From: Dastarcus helophoroides
Taxonomy: Eukaryota > Arthropoda > Insecta > Coleoptera > Bothrideridae
Reading direction: 5' to 3'
DNA: 64,000 bases
Assembly (NCBI GenBank): GCA_028583605.1
Contig: CM053333.1
Coordinates: 11,306,638 to 11,370,637, forward strand
In this document: positions 33,188-43,537 of the stretch, in pieces
Position numbering within the stretch: position 1 is the first letter of the stretch
Layout of the letters: every line of letters starts with the position of its first letter
Translations under genes and position numbers: made by a program
Notes under the pieces: model-generated
The model's database searches: none
What the model saw: the letters and a program-made list of their open reading frames with translations, nothing else
Told to the model about the DNA's origin: nothing

Positions 33188-34254
33188 GCCCAACCCTTAC
33201 TTCTAACGCTCTTCCAGCTAAGAGACCCTCCGTCAAATGGTAGTTTATAGAAAACGTTTTTTATCATCAGCGTAGAACTGTTCCACCCGGATGCCCTTAC
33301 CAATCAATGGGGGTATTTTCTACAGGGTAGTAACCGAAAAATCGTAAAATGGTGCTTATGTTGGCGAGTGGAATCTGTGGTACCTTTTGTATCTTCGTCT
33401 GCGTATAATGTGGGTTTAAGCTCCCGTGCCATTTGCTAAATCTTTTCGCCCAGCTTGCAACAACTTATGTTTAATGCCCTCCGATATACGAGTCCGTCAT
33501 TTTCACAGGGAAAATTTGTATCGAGACATGTTTCATGAAAATTTGGGTAGAGGTGATAGCGTGGGTGACTTTTTCTTACTATACTCGTGGAATAATTATA
33601 AAATAGTCACTTTGAAATTCATTCTCTTCTCTTTCGGACAATACTCGTATTTTTATAGTCAAATTTAGACTTATTTTTGGAGCGACTTTAAGAAATGACT
33701 CCATGGAACATGTCTTCTAATTCTGGACGCCCATTTTTCTAAAATTAAAATTTGTGATCTCTAAACAGTGCATTAGTGTTTTCTGCCAACTGGAACACAG
33801 ACGACTATTCTATGGTTAACATATATATTCATATATTTTGTGTAGATGCGTTTGCTTGCAAAACTTTTCGATTAAGTTAGTGTACATCGAACGCACTTAT
33901 TTAATACTATCATTAATAATAATCCAACAGCAGAGTTATATAAAGTTTCTGTTACTGCGTTGTTTTATTTCCCCTTAACCTCCTAGTTACATAGAATCAG
34001 AGCACGGATAGAGCCGGACCCTCATAGACGTACCTACTGGATAATCGGCTTCGACGCTCGACTTGATGGGATGGCAATGGGGCCGTCTTTCTTTATGCAA
34101 AATATTTTGCGGCGACTTTAATCATCAAAAAATATTTTTCACTTTCAGTTATTAAAATATATTTGGAGGCATCCTTACCTTAATCGTCCAAAAATTATGA
34201 TGCTCTTTTTTTTTTAATTTACCTAGGGCTCGGACAGGCTCCGTACAAAATATA
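33188..34254. other. MDM1 3' flank, no gene seen
   Basis: Part is probably MDM1 3' UTR. No canonical AATAAA signal was found, so the transcript end is not placed. An 80-codon frame at 33426-33668 has no recognisable motif. Confidence 0.4.
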
Positions 34255-34258
34255 GTAT

Positions 34259-34622
34259 TGTAACGCAATGTAAATAGATGAAATAGGATTTAGAATAGAA
34301 TTTAGTAAATAAAAAAAGTTTCTAGAAGGATCTGATAAGGGGAAAGCGGCCGCGATAACGAAACAAATGGCAAATAAGCGTTCCAGAAATTTCTGCAAAC
34401 GATAAGCCTTATCTGCCGAAAAGTTCTAAAAGTCGGGGGCCAAAATTATAAAAGGCGGCCAGCTTTCCCTCGAGTAAGTCACTTAGTCAGTGTAATTAGT
34501 GAGTTAGTAGAAGTCAATAATAAGTGAGTTAATTGTTCAGTTTTGGTGATCCAAGTTGAGTTCAGTAATAAAGTGGGTATAATCCATTACGTGTAATCAA
34601 CCGAACCGATAAGCCCGTAACA
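34259..34622 (+). mobile_element. solo LTR of the gypsy LTR family
   Basis: Starts TGTAACGCAATG and ends CCCGTAACA. Shares the GCGGCCGCGATAACGAA, CGATAAGCCTTATCTGC, ATTATAAAAGGCGG and AATAAAGTGGGTAT segments with the LTRs at 1974 and 4894 in order. GTAT at 34255-34258 and 34623-34626 is the 4-bp target duplication. No internal region, so it is the product of LTR-LTR recombination. Confidence 0.9.
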
Positions 34623-34718
34623 GTATAGTGGATAAAAGGAAAAATGCCAAATTTAAAAGAGTGATAACATAGTACCATTTAAATTCGTTTTCAAGAAAAC
34701 GCTTATTGTTATTATTAC

Positions 34719-34726
34719 CTCGATTT
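34719..34726. repeat. target site duplication, left of hAT-type element 4
   Basis: CTCGATTT is identical to 37549-37556. Confidence 0.9.
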
Positions 34727-37548
34727 CAGTGGCGCCTCGTAGCCAAAACTAATGGGGGTGCTGCGACAATGTTTAGCGTTTTATGATTTTTAAGATTTCC
34801 ACTGAAAATTTCGACATTTTCAAAACGTTACTTTTCGAAAATTTTAGTTTTCTTTAAGAACTTGACAATGAAAGCTTTTGATAATGTCGCGTTTTTTGAA
34901 AGGTTGGATTTTTTCCTACTGTTGCAAAATTTGGATTTTTTTTGTAATCTCGACCTTATTTTATTTTTTGACTTTTTTGAAAAACTGTGAATACTCTTTT
35001 AAAAATTTCCGTATTTTCGTAAATATTTGGACTTTTAGGTGTTCTGTTTTTTTTTTGTATTTTTTTCTGAAAATTAATCATTACATTTTTTTTTATTTTG
35101 AAAATTCTTACTTTTTCTGAAAATGTAAATTTTTTCAAAACTTGACCGGCCCTTTTCAAATGTTCGAATTTTTCTAAATTTTAGTCATTTTCCAAAATTT
35201 AAAATTTTTGGAAAACTTTTTTTTTAATTTCAACTATTTTCAAAATTTTGACACTTTTTGCAAATTGTCGATCCTTTATTTAAAAATTATGATTTTTTTT
35301 AAGTCAGACATTTCTTAAAACCTTTTATTGAAATTTTCGACTAATATTTCCTAAAATTTCGACTCCATTTCAAAACTTCGACTATTTTTTCAAAATTTCG
35401 ATTCTTTTTGAAAATTTGATCTTTTTTTAAAGTTTGAACTTTGTTTGAAATTTTATTTATACATTTTTTTAAACATTTCCAATTAAATCTTCAACTTAAA
35501 AGAAAAGATTCTTTTTAAACTTGAAATATTGAAAATTTCGACATTTTTCAAAATGTTACCTTTTTAAAATTTAAACTTTTTTGATAATTACAAAGTTTTC
35601 TCCAATATTTAAAAAATTTAGCTTCTTTGAAAATTTAACTAAAAACACTGCAATTTGCTTTAAATGTCGATATTTTTCCAAAAATTCATCTTGTATTCAC
35701 ATTCCCAGAATTATCGAAAATGTTGACCATTTTAAAAATTGAAATTTTTTTTCGAAATCCTTATTTTCTTTTGAAAATTTGACTTTCTATGAAAATTTCA
35801 AAATTTCTTAAGATTTGACTTTTTTTAAAATTCTTTTCTGATAACTTTAGCTTTATATTTTAAAAAAGGTAATGTTTTTCTTTTTAGATTTACATTTTTG
35901 AGAAAAATTTCGAAATTACACTCGAATTAAAAAAAAAATTAATAACAAATTTTTCTATTTTTAAAACCGTGTAAAAAAACAGGTTGCATTTTATGTACAA
36001 ATAAATTGCCAACATTTAAATTTTAATCACAAAAAATTGGCTTCAAGCTGGAATATTTGATTTTTGAAATTTCTCTCGAACTTCAAAACTACCAGAAAAA
36101 AATTAAATTAGAACAGTAAATTGTTAATGAATTTTTTTCAACATTTTGACTAATTTTCATTTCGAAAATTTGGACTTCTAGAAATGTTGACTCTTTTTCT
36201 CAAAAATTTCAATAATTCCCACTTTAAAAGTCGAAATAATAAGAATATTTTTGACATCTAAATTTATGTCAAAAAAATTTTTTTTTCTTTAATTCCGAAA
36301 TTGTTATTTTTTTTTGCAAAATGTTGTTTACAAATAAGAAATTTCAACTTTTTCTAGAAATATGATCTGCTTTCTCTTGAAATTTTGAGTTTAATTTTTA
36401 AATTTCGATTTTTTTTATCGAAATTTGAATTTTAAATTGTAACTTGAGAATTTCAAGAATAAATGTAACATTTCTAGAAAAATTGGAAATTCCGAGACAC
36501 AATTTTCTTTGGTCCTACGGTAGTAGTAATTTTTTAGAGAAATATCAAATTGTAAAAAAGGTTGAAATTTACAAGATATACTTTTTTCGGGATTGGACTG
36601 TGTCAAAGAACTACTAAAACACTTTTAGTAGTTCTTTGACACGGTCCAATCCCGGAAGAACTATATCCTGCACTGACTCTGGCCGTGGAAGCCTTCGTTA
36701 TCATGAAATTTACAAGGTTCAAAATTCTTTGTATAAAATATTTAGAGAAAAACACAAATATTATAGGAAAAAAAGCAAAATTTCTTAGCGAAATAATCGA
36801 AATTTGAAAAAATATTGAAATATCTTAACAAAAGTCGAAATTTTTGGTTTTCCCAAAATGTTGAAATTTTTATAGAGCTTTCGGGGTTTTTTCCAAACAT
36901 TCTTTGTCAAAACTACAACATAAAATGAACTTTAAATTGTCAGTGTGGTAAAAAAACTTGACATTTTTAAAGCAAATTAGAGGAACATAGAAAAATCTGG
37001 AGAAGTTGGAATTTCTAGAAGAAATTTTAAGAATAACACTTTCAGAGAAAATGGAAATTTCGAGAAAATTTCTTTTTATGAAATATTTAGGAAAAATGGA
37101 AACTTTGCAGAAAAAATCAGAATTTCCTAAAAAAAATCGAAATATCTGAAAAAACTAAAAATTTTTATACAAAATGAGATTTGAGATCAAAATTCCAAGA
37201 TGTCGTATTAACTTATTTTTTAGAGAAATAGTACAATGCAAGATGAGGTGAATTTAAATTTTTTCTTAAAATTGTAATTATTTTCTCAAAATGTTGACAT
37301 TTGAGTTTTTATTTAACATTTTAACACCACTTTAATTCTTGAAATATTGGTTTTTCCTCAAAACTTTAACAAAAATTAGTTTCTCAAAATGTGATTTTGA
37401 TCAAAATTAAAAATAAAATACGTTTTTAAATGTCGTAACGTCGTGAAAGAAACCTAATCAAAAGTGTTCAGCAAATTTTGAGAAAAAAAATTGTAAGCGA
37501 AATTGGGGGTGCTGCAGTTCCACAGTGCCTATATGCCAGCCGCCACTG
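34727..37548 (+). mobile_element. hAT-type non-autonomous element 4
   Basis: Left end CAGTGGCGCCTCGTAGCC; right end, on the other strand, CAGTGGCGGCTGGC; perfect 8-bp duplication CTCGATTT outside. Both subterminal regions carry a GGGGGTGCTGC word. No transposase. The interior is pyrimidine-rich on the + strand, of AAAATTTCGACTTTTT-type words. Its left 280 bp match, inverted, the 60150-60429 region base by base for long stretches. A palindromic R1 repeat (36570-36705) is inserted. Confidence 0.87.
36570..36705. repeat. dispersed repeat R1, palindromic copy
   Basis: Two inverted copies of a GGATTGGACYGTGTCAAAG arm lie back to back around AACACTTTTAG, then the ATCCTGCACTGACTCTGGCC segment and CTTCGTTATCATG. 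The junction would form a hairpin of about 39 bp. Confidence 0.8.
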
Positions 37549-37556
37549 CTCGATTT

Positions 37557-38080
37557 AATATCAGACCGCGTTTTGGATAAAATAAAAAAAGGGTTTTAAG
37601 TCTAAACGTCTAATGCATTGCACTCATTTCATAATCACTAGGCAAACTGGAGGGAAAGGCTAGGCCTTTTTGTGTCTGACACTGGGCTGTCTTCCGTTTT
37701 TCTTTTTTTTATTAAGCAGGGGGAATTTTTTACGAATATTTAGGAAGATAACCCAGATAGTGTCGGACTTTCAGCAGAGGAGCACTAATGTAAGCTGTTT
37801 TGCCTGAAACAAACAAAACCCAAAAACGTTCCTAATGGAAGTGGATCGCTGTTACAGTCTAGAGAACCATCCTCGGTCTCCTGATTCTGGTTGGGATTTC
37901 TAGGTTCAGTGCCTGTCGAACTAGTTCGTTAGGACACCTCACTTCGATGGATGCCCTAGAGTTTACCTCCCTGAGAAAATCTCTTACCTTAAGTAGGTGG
38001 ACTTCTCTATGAAGTTGATCATTTCTAGCAAATCATGGAGCATTCATGGCTTTTCTTAGAAAGACATTCTCGAACACCTA
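37557..38080. other. intergenic DNA, probably part of an R1-containing element
   Basis: No gene. Composition is more balanced than in the arrays and merges into the R1 copy to the right. Confidence 0.35.
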
Positions 38081-38419
38081 AAGAGTTTCGCCTCTGGTAT
38101 GGAGGACATACTGAGTTACCGTGCTCTTCTCTCTAAACTTTCTTATCCTTTGTATCAATTTTCAATTCAGAAGAGTTTCGCTTCTGGTATGGTGGACATA
38201 CCGAGTTACCGTGCTTTGATGTTTTGAAATTGGCCTTTTCATCCTTTCATTTTTGCATATTCCCCTTTTCATTTAATTCTTCTTTTCTTTGTTCCTAAAG
38301 AAGCCCCCTACGATGGTGGGCGAAACGTCGAACACTTTTAATAGTTCTTTGACACGGTCCAATCCCGGAAGAAGTATATCCTGTACTGACTCTGGCCGTG
38401 GAAGCCTTCGTTATCATAA
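38081..38419 (+). repeat. dispersed repeat R1 (copy 3) with two 90-bp units
   Basis: Two direct units begin AAGAGTTTCGCCTCTGGTAT at 38081 and 38171, 90 bp apart. They are followed by GCCCCCTACGATGGTGGGCG and AAACGTCGAACACTTTTAAT, then the TTCTTTGACACGGTCCAATC arm and the TCTGGCCGTGGAAGCCTTCG end. The opposite arm is missing. Confidence 0.75.
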
Positions 38420-39118
38420 CTGAAGTTTCTTCATCTGGTTATCGGTAACCTGTAACCAGGCTACAGTAGGTCATCGATGGTCTTATGACTGATATGTAGA
38501 GAAAAACTTTAAACCCAATCGGCAGTTTGCTATTTCTACTAATCATTGCTCCTACATCATCTTTTTCGTATAAATTACGAATAACACAATAAAAAAATGA
38601 CCTTAAAAATTAAAAGAAATCGGCAAGCTTTGACATTTTTCAGGAACTGTTTAGTAGCTATATTAATTTTCTTCGTTCCTCATTGGTAGTAGAATTCCAT
38701 CAATCCTGATAACACGAGAAGGTATTACCTGCTCTCTAGAAGTTTTTCGACACAGTTTTTTTTACAAAAGTGCACTATCCTTCTATAATTAATAATAATA
38801 ATAATAGTAATTTATTGCATATTCTTAATATAAAGAGACTACAAAGCAAAAAAACTACACAAATTAAATTCTAAACAATTATTTATATACTAATCATTGG
38901 TTATAATTAAAATGTGCAAAAGGAACTGAAAACACAATATATGATCTAGTTCAGTTCCCAAAAGAGAGAAAAGAAAAAAAAAAGAAAAAAGATAACAACC
39001 ATAATTACCAATAATACTGCATACTGTCGTGGTATTTTTAGATTAATTTAACTATAAATAAAATTAAAAAATTAAGGACAGGAAGAAATGAAATACAGAT
39101 ATTTACAACGCCAGGATT

Positions 39119-40060
39119 TTAAACATTTTCAGCTAAAAACATTTTTCTTACTGCTACTTTAAATAATTTAAGATTTAAGTTTTTTAGACGGGATGGTACA
39201 GCATTGTATAGAATATAAATATTATACGTAAACGACCTATGAAACAGAGAAGTTTTGTAAGAAGGTGGTGAGATTTGACCCTTAAATTTTAAATTCAATG
39301 TATGCAATCTGTTCTGTATTTGATTTTAGCAGTTAGGTAACTGGATGTGTCATTCATTTGCAAACTGTGATATAAAACTAGAGAGTGTAACATGCGTCTT
39401 TGCTTCATATTTAGCCAATTTGCATCTTTTAATTTAAATGAAACAGGTTGATATTTTCAAATGCCATATATAAATCTTAGGCAGGATTTTTGTACTTTTT
39501 GTATTTTATTAACATATTCTTTATCAAGACATGGACCATACACCAATCGCTGAAATTAAATAGACCTAAAATCAAACTATCAGCAACTTTTTTAACTGTT
39601 GTGACAAAATATGTCGTTGCGGATACAGTGTATGCTGATCTAATGCACTTATTGACGTGACTTTTAAAGCGTAAATCGGTATCTAAAATTAGGCCTAAAT
39701 TACGTTTGCTATTGGTACATTCCACCAAGTTGCCATTGAGTTTTATTATAATTTTTCTTTCAATTTCCTCCCTCTTTTTCCAAATACCATTAGAGATGAC
39801 TTTGAGGGATTTATTTTTAGATTATGTTCAGCTGATATCGATATCAAATAGTCCAAATCTTCATTAAGAAAATGTTCTGCCATCATTAAATTATTTGGTT
39901 TAAAAGAATAGTACACTTGCGTGTCATCGGCATAAAGGTGCAATGTTTTAAACCTGATAAACGGTTTGTATACATGCTAAATAACAGGGGACCTAAAATT
40001 GAGCCCTGAGGAACAACACAATGTACACTTTCAGCTGTGGACGTACCTTTATTAGTCTGA
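39119..40060 (-). pseudogene. LINE reverse transcriptase remnant
   Basis: Motifs in broken frames: VVPQGSILGPLLFSMYTN (about 39995), LYADDTQVYYSFKPN (start about 39940, catalytic Asp pair), LGLILDTDLRFKSHV (about 39700), and a C-terminal HRSFTYNIYILYNAVPSRLK segment (about 39235) ending at 39119. At least two frameshifts; inactive. Confidence 0.85.
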
Positions 40061-40295
40061 ACATGATCATTTATATATCCAAATTAGAAGGAAGTGGATG
40101 TTTTATATTTTGTTATGTATGTTAAGTTCTTTCAGTTTTTTTCACAATAATTTACTTTTATCTTTATTGTCACGTATACAGAACTCTAAATAACTTCTTT
40201 TTTCATTAATAATTGCAACATTACACTGATTTCTAACTTGTTTATAATAATTCCAGGAGTTCTCTGACTTATTGGTTTTTACTTTCTTAAAAGCG

Positions 40296-41199
40296 TCATC
40301 TTTTAGTTTTATAAGCTGCATAATGGTATCTGTCAGCCATGGAGGCTTGATTTTTTTTACCTTTAATGGAATGTAAAGGAGCTAATACATCACATATATT
40401 AATTAATACATTATTAAAATACCTAACCTTCTCATTAATATCTTGAATATAGATTATATTCTTAAGCGGTGTCACTGCCAGGAACTCTTGCAGTAAATTT
40501 TTATCTATTCTCTTCAAATTACGTACTACTAAATTATTATCTGGCATCTTTTCATTTTCATTATTTATTAAACATTGATCCAAAATTTGTGAAATTTCTC
40601 TTACAATGCAGCTGTATCCTTTCCAATCATTGGGAATCAAAATTATATCTAGTAGACTCATAGCATTTTCACTAAGTCTAGTAGGGTTATCCACAATTTG
40701 CTGTAAATTAAACAAGCCAACTAAATCGAGAAAGCTTATTACTCTCTTATTATCACAATCTAAAAAATTTATGTTCACATCTCCACGGATAACTACATCA
40801 CATTCTACCACGAGTTGAGATAGAGTCTTCAAATATATGTTTGAATTCTTCAAAATTACTATTAGGGGGCCTATATAGTGACCCAAAAGCATAATTTTTA
40901 CCTGATAATCTAACTTTTATCCATACCTGTTCTAGGGCCGCAGTTAATGGAAGATTAATTATTGAGTACCTATATTTACTTTTTATATAAAATCCTACAC
41001 CCCCTCCACTGTCACCCCTATCTTTCCTTGCAAAATTGTATCCGGCAACGCAAATTCCATCCCCAACAATACTTTTCGTTAACCATGTTTCACTAATGCC
41101 TACAAAGTCAAAGTTTTCCTGCAGTACCAAAGTTTTAAAATACGCAAAATGGTTTGTAAAAGATCTAACATTTAAAAACAAAAATGACAGTTTCTTCAT
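40296..41199 (-). pseudogene. LINE endonuclease domain remnant
   Basis: Starts MKKLSFLFLNVRS, then VGISETWL, KDRGDSGGGVGFYIK, GSLYRPPNSN, and after a frameshift near 40810 GDVNINFLD, IVDNPTRLSENAMSLLDIIL: the apurinic-endonuclease signature of LINEs that nick the target. The frameshift inactivates it. A linker continues to the left of 40296 (WNYYKQVRNQCNVAIINEKR). Confidence 0.88.
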
Positions 41200-41929
41200 A
41201 CTATTACCACGAAACAGTACAAAGTAAAAAAAATCTTCTTTTTATTATTATTTTTAAATTATTTCTTATTCTTTTTTTTTTAATGTTAATAACAAAATAC
41301 TACGATAGCACTAACTCGCGCTCCCCTATAAATTACAATTATACAAATACAAAATGGTTATGGTGATACCAGATCTTCTAAAGTTCTTTTTTTTTTTCAT
41401 CTTCTTGTTTAATAAACACATTGCCATTTACGGTCCAGCAATTGTTGTTATACTTTTTGCGAGCTTCTTTATAAATTAAAAGATTACTTTTCGTAAGCAT
41501 TTCATTTCATACACATCAGGAAGTCACACAGGGAAAATGTTAATGAGAAATTTAACAATAAGAGCTAATAGTGGCATAGATGGGAGGCACCTTGTATTCT
41601 CCTACACCGGTGTAAACAATTCAACGCAGAGCGCAGCGATCAGTGCTGATGGAGAAATCAATAGTATATCATAGCTTCTAAGGTGTTTTGTTACGGGATT
41701 ACTACTGGCAGGCAACAATGTTAATAAAATTTGCGTACCACATGCTGTTAGTTCTTTTAGTCCGTTGATTTAATCAACGTCTGAGGCAAAATAAAACTGA
41801 TATTCTTTGATAACCAAAATAAATCAACGAGATTTCTTAAACAAAATAAATAATAATTCTAATGAAGAGTATAACATCATAACTCTTTAAACATTACAGT
41901 ATAAGGAGTTCAAATAGGCCGCCGGAATG

Positions 41930-42401
41930 TGCTAAACAATATTCCAGTCTGTTGTAAAACTCTTGACGAGTTTTTTCTAACATCTAAACTGGAAGATCTA
42001 GCATGCTGCGTCAAAGTAGGGGAATACGTTCAGCGGTCGTAGAAAATGATGGAAGGGACAATTCTTAGCGTTTTACATGGACAATGAAAATTTTTCCTTA
42101 TCTGTATACCACAATTTTTTGTTGATTATGCAGACGATTAATATATTCCACTTCACAAGATGTATTACTTATAAATTTGTTGATTTGCGCGATATGCATC
42201 TGCAGACCTTTGATTTCTTTTTTTACAAATGACAAACCTGGTAATTAGATCTGTCCAAGTTGTAGATTTGGGATCATCATCGACATTGGTGGATATAAAT
42301 TGGCCTTTAAATTTGTTAATTTCACTATAGAAATGCTCATGTAGCTCGACCATGCGAGTATTGAGGTCTTTGATTGCTTTTGCGTCGTTTTTTGAAGGCA
42401 T
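41930..42401 (-). pseudogene. LINE ORF1-like remnant
   Basis: The frame 42401-42165 codes a polar helix-rich segment (NDAKAIKDLNTRMVELHEHF). After a shift it continues with EVEYINRLHNQQK-like sequence, typical of the coiled-coil part of LINE ORF1 proteins. Assignment rests on position and helix character only. Confidence 0.5.
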
Positions 42402-43006
42402 TTCAACTACAACTGTAATATTAAACCACTATACTTAACACTTCACTAAAGCATTGATTGTTCTCATCCACTAACTATTGTTGTATAATAAATATTTGTA
42501 ATTTAGCAATATATTTGGAGAGGAGCGAGACACGTGTTACTCAGGTCGCGCTATATTTCGTATCTGCTTCGTGCTGGGACAATAAATCCATAAAAATGGC
42601 TAAATATATTTTTCAGCAATCACATCCCTTAAGTAGACAATTTTAAAGCTGTTTGGTGAGAATAAGCAATCCTGGAAGTCAAATATTCGACCGAAGGGAA
42701 CGACCTAATATTCTGCTTTGTAAATTCAGTTTCATGGCAGAACAAAGCCAACAAAGATCCAAACTGCCTAACTGACAATTTACTGTTGAATATCATTTGT
42801 GTTACTACAAAGCAAAAATATACTTACACCAAAAGGATTGTGAACATTTGGGGTAGATTGAAAAGCTTGAATGCTTTACAAAATTTTACTGATTATAAAA
42901 TAGTTTCATAAACTATATATAATATGCGTTATTTAACATTGAAATAGTTAAATAAAAATAGATGACGTAAACTAAAACAATATTGCACAAGTGATATGTA
43001 GGAATG
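42402..43006. other. FCHO 3' flank
   Basis: Likely contains the 3' UTR of the - strand FCHO gene. No AATAAA on the - strand was found close to the stop. Confidence 0.4.
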
Positions 43007-43537
43007 CTAGCAGTTAGGCTCTCCTACAGATGATACAGTACTATGTGCTGTAGAGGGCGTCCCAGTTCCAGAACTAAACTTCAAATCTCCGTCGCAAATA
43101 TATTTACCCGATACAAACCTACGTTTGACTAGAGACAGTCTATAGCCCGGACCTACAAGTTGGAAATCGATGCCCGACAAAGTGGTACCTTCACAATTAA
43201 ATGCAGTCGATATGGTGGCCGGCGTGCTAGGCCCGTTATCCAAATCGAAACGGGCTAACATGGAACCGACCCCATGATTCTCGGAATGTTGGGACAACTC
43301 CGTAAACTTCCACACGATCCTGTGGTCTGGCGACCATTGGGCCGTAGGCTTCGAATGCATATTTTTGACCCCACCGTCCACTGGCACGGCAACGGTGACG
43401 TTTAACAGGGGCGTCGGGGAGCTCATCGCGTGGGAGTTGTATTTGTAGTCCACCTTTAGATCCGTGTGGGAGTTGGTGCATTTCCAGTAAGCTACTAGCT
43501 GGAATGGGCACGAGTTGGCGCCCGGCTTTGGCTTAAC
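43007..43537 (-). CDS. FCHO: FCHO last exon: end of mu-homology domain
   Basis: Acceptor AAATTTTAG, phase 0; stop TAG at 43007-43009. Encodes [50 protein letters not shown] and then about 30 Ser/Thr/Gly-rich residues ending EPNC, longer than the usual muniscin end just after the last strand. The intron between this exon and the previous one contains the mariner insertion. Confidence 0.93.
   Translation of the reverse strand, partial: VKPKPGANSCPFQLVAYWKCTNSHTDLKVDYKYNSHAMSSPTPLLNVTVAVPVDGGVKNMHSKPTAQWSPDHRIVWKFTELSQHSENHGVGSMLARFDLDNGPSTPATISTAFNCEGTTLSGIDFQLVGPGYRLSLVKRRFVSGKYICDGDLKFSSGTGTPSTAHSTVSSVGEPNC

Larger units (their letters stand above)
38787..42401 (-). mobile_element. broken non-LTR retrotransposon (LINE)
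   Basis: On the - strand, from right to left: a coiled-coil-like ORF1 remnant (about 41930-42401), an AP-type endonuclease (40296-41199), a linker, then reverse transcriptase lacking its first half, a C-terminal segment, and a tail of ATT repeats (38787-38810) after AATAAA. Stops and frameshifts occur throughout. RT begins abruptly at VPQGSILGPLLF (about 39995), so roughly the fingers/first palm part is deleted. A jockey/CR1-like group fits; not assigned further. Confidence 0.87.
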
